A stretch of DNA of 64,000 nt from RBG-16-57-11 sp964503145 (GTDB lineage: Bacteria; Chloroflexota; Anaerolineae; Anaerolineales; UBA4823). Made by a program: the position numbers and the translations under genes. The notes under the pieces were generated by a model. It ran no database searches and had not been told where the DNA came from. It saw nothing but the letters and a program-made list of their open reading frames with translations. The stretch covers positions 1 to 64,000 of the forward strand of contig CAZCYV010000009.1 in assembly GCA_964503145.1 (NCBI GenBank), read 5' to 3'. This document shows positions 59,924 through 64,000 of this stretch, one piece after another; within the stretch, counting starts at the first letter, position 1; every line of letters begins with the position of its first letter.

Positions 59924-60562
59924 ATGGCCAAACACATCATCGTCCTGGCCGGCAACATCGGCGCTGGGAAGACGTCTCTGACCGAACTGTTGGGCGGGCG
60001 CCTGGGCTGGCAGACTGCCTTCGAGTCAGTGGCGGATAACCCCTACCTGCCCGATTTCTACGCCGACATGCGCTCCTGGTCCTTTCATTTGCAGATCTTT
60101 TTCCTGGGTCACCGCGCCCGTCAGTATCTGGAACTGGCCAATTCCCCCCAGTCTGCTATCCTGGATCGCAGCATCTATGAGGACGCTTACATCTTCGCGC
60201 GCGCCTTGCATCATATGGGCAACCTGAGCGAGCGCGACTATCTGGCTTATCGAACGGTCTTTGATCTGATCGTGGCCAAGTTGCCGCCTCCGGACCTGCT
60301 CATCTACCTGCACGCGCCCGCCAGGGTGCTCATCGAGCGCATCCGTCGCCGCGGCCGGGCGATCGAAGGCGGCATCACCCTGGAATATCTGACCTTGCTC
60401 GAATCGTTCTACGAGGACTGGCTGCGCAGCTTCGATGTCTGCCCGGTGTTGACCATCCGCACCGATGATCTGGACTTCGTCCATAAGTCGCGCCATCTGG
60501 ATATCGTCGTCGAGCGCATTCAAGATAAGCTCGCCGGGCGGGAGGAGCTGGTCTTCGAATAA
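59924..60562 (+). CDS. Deoxynucleoside kinase
   Basis: A 212-residue kinase of the dNK/dGK/dAK family. The P-loop is AGNIGAGKTSL, the signature DRSIYEDAYIFAR carries the base-proximal residues and catalytic-loop arginine, and RIRRRGRAIEGG is the LID. It phosphorylates salvaged deoxynucleosides; which base cannot be read from the sequence. It lies near the RNR genes, which fits a dNTP supply role. Confidence 0.9.
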   Translation: MAKHIIVLAGNIGAGKTSLTELLGGRLGWQTAFESVADNPYLPDFYADMRSWSFHLQIFFLGHRARQYLELANSPQSAILDRSIYEDAYIFARALHHMGNLSERDYLAYRTVFDLIVAKLPPPDLLIYLHAPARVLIERIRRRGRAIEGGITLEYLTLLESFYEDWLRSFDVCPVLTIRTDDLDFVHKSRHLDIVVERIQDKLAGREELVFE

Positions 60563-60584
60563 GTGCGCTGAAAAAGCCTGGCAA

Positions 60585-60625
60585 AAGCGATGAACAGCGG
60601 CCTACGCGGCCGCTGTTCATCGCTT
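60585..60625. terminator. Perfect 18-bp hairpin between convergent genes
   Basis: AAGCGATGAACAGCGGCC (60585-60602) and its exact complement (60608-60625) form an 18-bp stem with a 5-base loop. On the minus strand it is followed by TTTTGCC, a good terminator for the prenyltransferase, whose last codons overlap the right edge by two bases; on the + strand it lies 22 bases past the kinase stop. Confidence 0.85.
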
Positions 60626-61619
60626 AAAACAACATCTTCACTACGGTATCCACGATCAAGCCGAGCAGATACAGAATACCAAATTCGCGGTTGTGGTAGA
60701 ACGCCGCAGCGACGAAATAATTCGGCCAGACATCCGGGAAATCGGCTGGCTTTTCGCTGGGCTTGGGGGCGCGGAAGATCGGGTACACTCTGGCGAAGGC
60801 GCGCAGCGCCGCCAGCACGATCAGCAGGACCGGCGTGAAGAAGCGGGTGATCACCAGGTAGATCGTAAAGAGATATTGCAGAACCAGCATTCCCACGACG
60901 ACCACGCGCGAGGTCTTTTCCCCCAATAACACCGGCAGCGTATGAATGCGCCTGGCTTTGTCCATCTCGAACTTGTCGATGTGCTTGCCGAAAATCACCC
61001 CGGTGACTCCCAGCGCGTAGGGTAGCCCGGCAATGACCACGTTCCAGTCCCAGTTGCCGGTGATCACGTAGTAGCCGCCGCCGATCATCAGCGGGCCCCA
61101 GACGATCAGCACGGCAATTTCTCCTAAGGCGATGTACTTGAGCGGCCAGGTGTAGAACAGCACGAAGAACGCGCCCAGCCCAAGCAAGAGCAACGTCAGC
61201 CCGCCGCGGGCGTACACCAGGATCGCCCCGCAGGCCAGGGCGATCAGCCCGGTGACTGCGGCGTAAGTCAGGAGTTGGCGTTTGGTCATCAGCCCATGCA
61301 CCAACGGCTGCGGGCCATATTGGGCGCGATAGTAGTTGTCCTGATCCACGCCGCGGGTGTAATCGGTGTAGTCGTTGAGCAGGTTGTTGGCGGCATGCGC
61401 CATGATCAGCCCGAGGGTCATCAGGAACCAATACCAGAAGTTGAACTGCCGGCTCTGGATCGCCAGGATGCCGGCGATTGCGCCGGAGAGAAAGGTCATG
61501 ATCAACACCGCGGCGCGGGTGGAGATGAGCCACTTCGAGATCACATCCAGTTGTTCCCACTCTTCTTTGCTGACATGAGGGATCACCCGCAGAGCTTTAC
61601 GCCACATGGCGACGTTCAT
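60624..61619 (-). CDS. UbiA-family prenyltransferase (MenA-like)
   Basis: A 331-residue membrane enzyme with about eight or nine helices. The two aspartate motifs are NDYTDYTRGVDQDN (prenyl diphosphate binding through magnesium) and DKFEMDKARR. The overall length and NDxxDxxxGxD motif resemble MenA, which makes demethylmenaquinone, but other UbiA substrates are possible and no men genes are near. GGAGG precedes the ATG at 61619; the frame to 61676 overlaps the next gene. Confidence 0.88.
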   Translation of the reverse strand: MNVAMWRKALRVIPHVSKEEWEQLDVISKWLISTRAAVLIMTFLSGAIAGILAIQSRQFNFWYWFLMTLGLIMAHAANNLLNDYTDYTRGVDQDNYYRAQYGPQPLVHGLMTKRQLLTYAAVTGLIALACGAILVYARGGLTLLLLGLGAFFVLFYTWPLKYIALGEIAVLIVWGPLMIGGGYYVITGNWDWNVVIAGLPYALGVTGVIFGKHIDKFEMDKARRIHTLPVLLGEKTSRVVVVGMLVLQYLFTIYLVITRFFTPVLLIVLAALRAFARVYPIFRAPKPSEKPADFPDVWPNYFVAAAFYHNREFGILYLLGLIVDTVVKMLF

Positions 61620-61648
61620 CGAATTGCCTCCTGAACTTTTAGGAAATT

Positions 61649-62827
61649 TTATAAGACGGCGGCCAACGCACGGCATACCCGGTCGACTTGCTCTTCGCGC
61701 ATCACGCTGGAGAACGGCAATGCCAGCCCGCGCCGCCCCAGGTCTTCGGTAATGGGAAAATCACCCTGCCGATAGCCGAAGCGCTCGACCATATAGGGCT
61801 GCAGGTGGATGGGGATGAAATACGGGCGCGCCGGGATTCCCTGCTCGGCCAGGGCGCTGGCCAGGCGATCGCGATCTATGCCGGGGGCCAGGCGCACCAC
61901 ATAGACGAACCACGAAACGCGCGTGGTGGTAGGGGCGATCTGCGGCGGCTCGACGCCGGGGATCTCGGCAAGGCGTTCCCGGTACCATCGTGCGACCTGC
62001 TCGCGCCGCGCCAAAAGCTCATCCAGGCGGGCCATCTGCACCCTGCCCAGCGCAGCGCTCATTTCGTCCATGCGATAGTTGTAGCCCAGGTGAGTGTGTT
62101 GCAACCAGGTATCGCCGGGGGCGCGGCCCTGGTTGCGCAGCGCGCGCATCAAGTCGGCGGCCGCATCGTCATCGGTGACGATCATCCCACCTTCGCCGGT
62201 GGTGATCTGCTTATTGGGATAGAAGGCGTACACTCCCATATCCCCCAGCGTGCCCGTTTTGCGCTTCTTGTACTCCGCGCCCAGCGCTTCGCAGGCGTCT
62301 TCGATCACCTTGAGGCCGTATTCCTGGGCGGTGGCGCAGATCGGGTCGTAATCGGCCGGCTGGCCGAACACATCCACCGGCAAGATCGCCTTCAATCTGC
62401 CCTGGCCCTGATAACCTTTGCGCGGCAGCCAGCGTTGCGCCGAGGCGGCCCCGTTGGTCAGGTCTGCTGCCGCCTGTCGGACGCTTTGTGGGTCGATGTT
62501 GCCGGTGAGCGGATCGACATCGACGAAAACCGGCACGGCGCGCTCGAACAGCAACACATTGGTCGAGGAGACGAAGGAAAACGGTGTGGTGATGACCAGG
62601 TCATCTTCGGCCACGCCCGCTGCTCGCACGCACAGGTGCAGCCCGGCGGTCCCCGAATTGACCCCGATGGCGTGCCGCCAGCCGGTGTGCTGGCGGAAGG
62701 CCGCTTCGAAGGCCTGGATCTCGCCGCCCATGCTCAGGTTCGGCGTGCGCAAAACCGCCGCCACCGCCTCACGCTCGGCGTCGCTCAGGTCGGGGGAAGA
62801 CATCGGGACGGAATACTCAGGAGTCAA
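61649..62827 (-). CDS. DegT/DnrJ/EryC1-type nucleotide-sugar aminotransferase
   Basis: A 392-residue PLP enzyme. SGTAGLHLCVRAAGV, VDVFGQPADYDPI, EDACEALGAEY and the PLP lysine in FYPNKQITTGEGGMI are typical; NYRMDEMSAALG follows. Such enzymes convert keto-sugar nucleotides to amino sugars for surface polysaccharides. The start is the TTG at 62827, placed just after AAGGAG; the ATG at 62803 would cut into the conserved start. The upstream gene is an acyltransferase that could act on its product. Confidence 0.92.
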   Translation of the reverse strand: MTPEYSVPMSSPDLSDAEREAVAAVLRTPNLSMGGEIQAFEAAFRQHTGWRHAIGVNSGTAGLHLCVRAAGVAEDDLVITTPFSFVSSTNVLLFERAVPVFVDVDPLTGNIDPQSVRQAAADLTNGAASAQRWLPRKGYQGQGRLKAILPVDVFGQPADYDPICATAQEYGLKVIEDACEALGAEYKKRKTGTLGDMGVYAFYPNKQITTGEGGMIVTDDDAAADLMRALRNQGRAPGDTWLQHTHLGYNYRMDEMSAALGRVQMARLDELLARREQVARWYRERLAEIPGVEPPQIAPTTTRVSWFVYVVRLAPGIDRDRLASALAEQGIPARPYFIPIHLQPYMVERFGYRQGDFPITEDLGRRGLALPFSSVMREEQVDRVCRALAAVL

Positions 62828-62878
62828 TCGTTTCTCCTTCTGGGGATGGTTGAATGATCGAGATGGATTGTTCGGGCG

Positions 62879-64000
62879 TCAGCGCCCATTTGGGGGCTTT
62901 TCGGGCCAGATGCTTCCTGCTTTGACGATGCTTTTCTCGGGCACGTCGGCCTTGACCGTTGCCCCGTTGCCGATGCGCGCCCCCGTGCCGATCTTGACCT
63001 GCAGGTTGACCGTGGCGCCCATCCCCACCAGCGCCCCGGAGCCCACCTGCACCTCCCCTGCCAGGATCGCCCCCGGCGAAAGGTTCACATAATCGCCAAG
63101 CACGCAGTCGTGCGACACGATCGCCCCGGTATTGACGATGCTGCCGAAGCCCACCCGGGCCTCGCTGCCCACGTAAGCCTGGGCAAAGACCTGCACGCCC
63201 GGAGCGAGCACGGCGCTGGCCTCCACCACCGCGCTCGGATGCGCCAGCGCCGGGCAGACGAAGCCCGCTTCCGCCAGCCGCTGAAACACCCGAACGCGGC
63301 TTGCCAGGTTGCCGATCCCGCCGACGGCGTTCACGGCCAGGCGCACGCCTTGCTGATAAAGCTCCGGCAAGGCCTCCGCCCCGCCCAAGACGGGCAGACC
63401 CATGATGACCGTCCCTGCCGGGATGCCGTCATCGACGATGCCGACGATCCGGTAGGTGTTCAGTCGCCGCAGCAGATCGACCAGCGTCTTGCCATGCCCG
63501 CCGCCGCCATATACCACGATCGCCTGGGCGTCGAAGGCGCTGGTGGGGGCGGCCAACTCTAGATCTGCGGCCGACCTGGGTTGCAAGCTGCGCACAACGC
63601 TTTCTGTAACCAGCCGGTCGGTGGGTAAAAGCTCGAGCGGCACGCCCAGTTGTCGCGCCAGCGCCAGGGCCGGGCGAGTGATGCGCAACCCGGCTGGAAG
63701 GTTTTCGTGGCCATCGGCTGTCTGGGCCCCTGCAGGCGTCTGCGCTTCGATGGCAGGCGGCTGCCAGTCGGGCTGTTCCGCGAGGTAACACAGCACCTCT
63801 CCCGCGCGCACCGTTTGCCCCGGCTGGCTGCGCAGACCGACGACGAAGCCCTCTGCCTCGGCGAGCAGGTCGGCGGTCGATTTGGTCGTCTCCAGGGTGC
63901 AAAGCGGTTCGTCCGCCGTCACATATTGACCTTCCTGGACGTGCAGCGCCGCCAGCAGCGCTTCCGGCTCGTTGGGGTTGAGCAAGGGGATGGTGACCGG
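62879..64000 (-). CDS. Lipoyl-type carrier domain fused to NeuD/PglD-type acyltransferase (partial)
   Basis: At least 373 residues; the frame is still open at the window edge, so the true start is outside. The first ~75 residues form a lipoyl/biotinyl-type domain (HVQEGQYVTADEPLCTLETTKS, with the probable modified lysine at 63881-63883). Next comes a stretch like a subunit-binding helix of E2 enzymes (ITRPALALARQLGVPLELL). The rest is a NeuD/PglD sugar acyltransferase: the nucleotide-like VVYGGGGHGKTLVDLL and left-handed beta-helix repeats with the catalytic histidine in VSHDCVLGDYVNLSPGA. It is 51 bases upstream of the aminotransferase gene, on the same strand. Probable role: acylating the amino sugar made by that enzyme. 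Confidence 0.8.
   Translation of the reverse strand, partial: PVTIPLLNPNEPEALLAALHVQEGQYVTADEPLCTLETTKSTADLLAEAEGFVVGLRSQPGQTVRAGEVLCYLAEQPDWQPPAIEAQTPAGAQTADGHENLPAGLRITRPALALARQLGVPLELLPTDRLVTESVVRSLQPRSAADLELAAPTSAFDAQAIVVYGGGGHGKTLVDLLRRLNTYRIVGIVDDGIPAGTVIMGLPVLGGAEALPELYQQGVRLAVNAVGGIGNLASRVRVFQRLAEAGFVCPALAHPSAVVEASAVLAPGVQVFAQAYVGSEARVGFGSIVNTGAIVSHDCVLGDYVNLSPGAILAGEVQVGSGALVGMGATVNLQVKIGTGARIGNGATVKADVPEKSIVKAGSIWPEKPPNGR

Noticed and set aside
61688..62857. A 389-codon plus-strand frame opposite the aminotransferase
   Set aside because: The minus-strand product has all DegT-family motifs; the plus frame has none.

Overview
The window is a 64 kb stretch of a moderately GC-rich bacterial chromosome, almost entirely coding. 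It carries two classic housekeeping clusters: the S10-spc-alpha-L13 ribosomal protein supercluster and the division and cell wall (dcw) cluster. Zinc-type S14, a YabN-type MazG fusion, a class II (B12-dependent) ribonucleotide reductase next to nrdR, tryptophanase and a malic enzyme-phosphotransacetylase fusion together suggest a member of the Chloroflexota, perhaps Anaerolineae-like. This is inferred from gene content and protein character, not from a database search.

Region 1 (1-17.5 kb, + strand). The tail of tuf is followed by rpsJ-rplC-rplD-rplW-rplB-rpsS-rplV-rpsC-rplP-rpmC-rpsQ-rplN-rplX-rplE-rpsZ-rpsH-rplF-rplR-rpsE-rpmD-rplO-secY-adk-map. A promoter candidate follows, then rpmJ-rpsM-rpsK-rpsD-rpoA-rplQ-truA-rplM-rpsI and a strong terminator. 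infA is not in its usual place before rpmJ.

Region 2 (17.5-35.8 kb, accessory). It begins with a YabN/MazG fusion. A broken APC permease carries an internal in-frame deletion and an amber codon. A compact minus-strand operon encodes tryptophanase, a CBS-domain protein, a methyltransferase and a small membrane protein. Then come an uncharacterised membrane protein with a metallo-beta-lactamase-fold hydrolase, a tandem pair of SPFH/band 7-like membrane proteins, rny, recX, a highly divergent RecA-like ATPase, maeB, a low-molecular-weight phosphatase and a cysteine desulfurase-like enzyme.

Region 3 (35.8-54.1 kb, + strand). The dcw cluster reads mraZ-rsmH-ftsL-like-pbp-murF-mraY-murD-ftsW-murG-cvpA-like-murC-orf66-murB-ddl-ftsQ-ftsA-ftsZ, with no murE. 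Its promoter is followed by four GTGG(G/C) repeats on an exact 10-bp period, a textbook MraZ operator, and then by a perfect palindrome with a T-run.

Region 4 (54.1-64 kb). nrdR leads into nrdJ, which is interrupted by a 410-residue LAGLIDADG intein placed directly before the predicted radical cysteine. Next are a YihY-type membrane protein and a deoxynucleoside kinase fired from overlapping divergent promoters. The end is a minus-strand group: a UbiA prenyltransferase, a DegT-type sugar aminotransferase, and a partial gene fusing a lipoyl-type carrier domain to a NeuD/PglD-type acyltransferase. That fusion is the most unusual protein architecture seen here.
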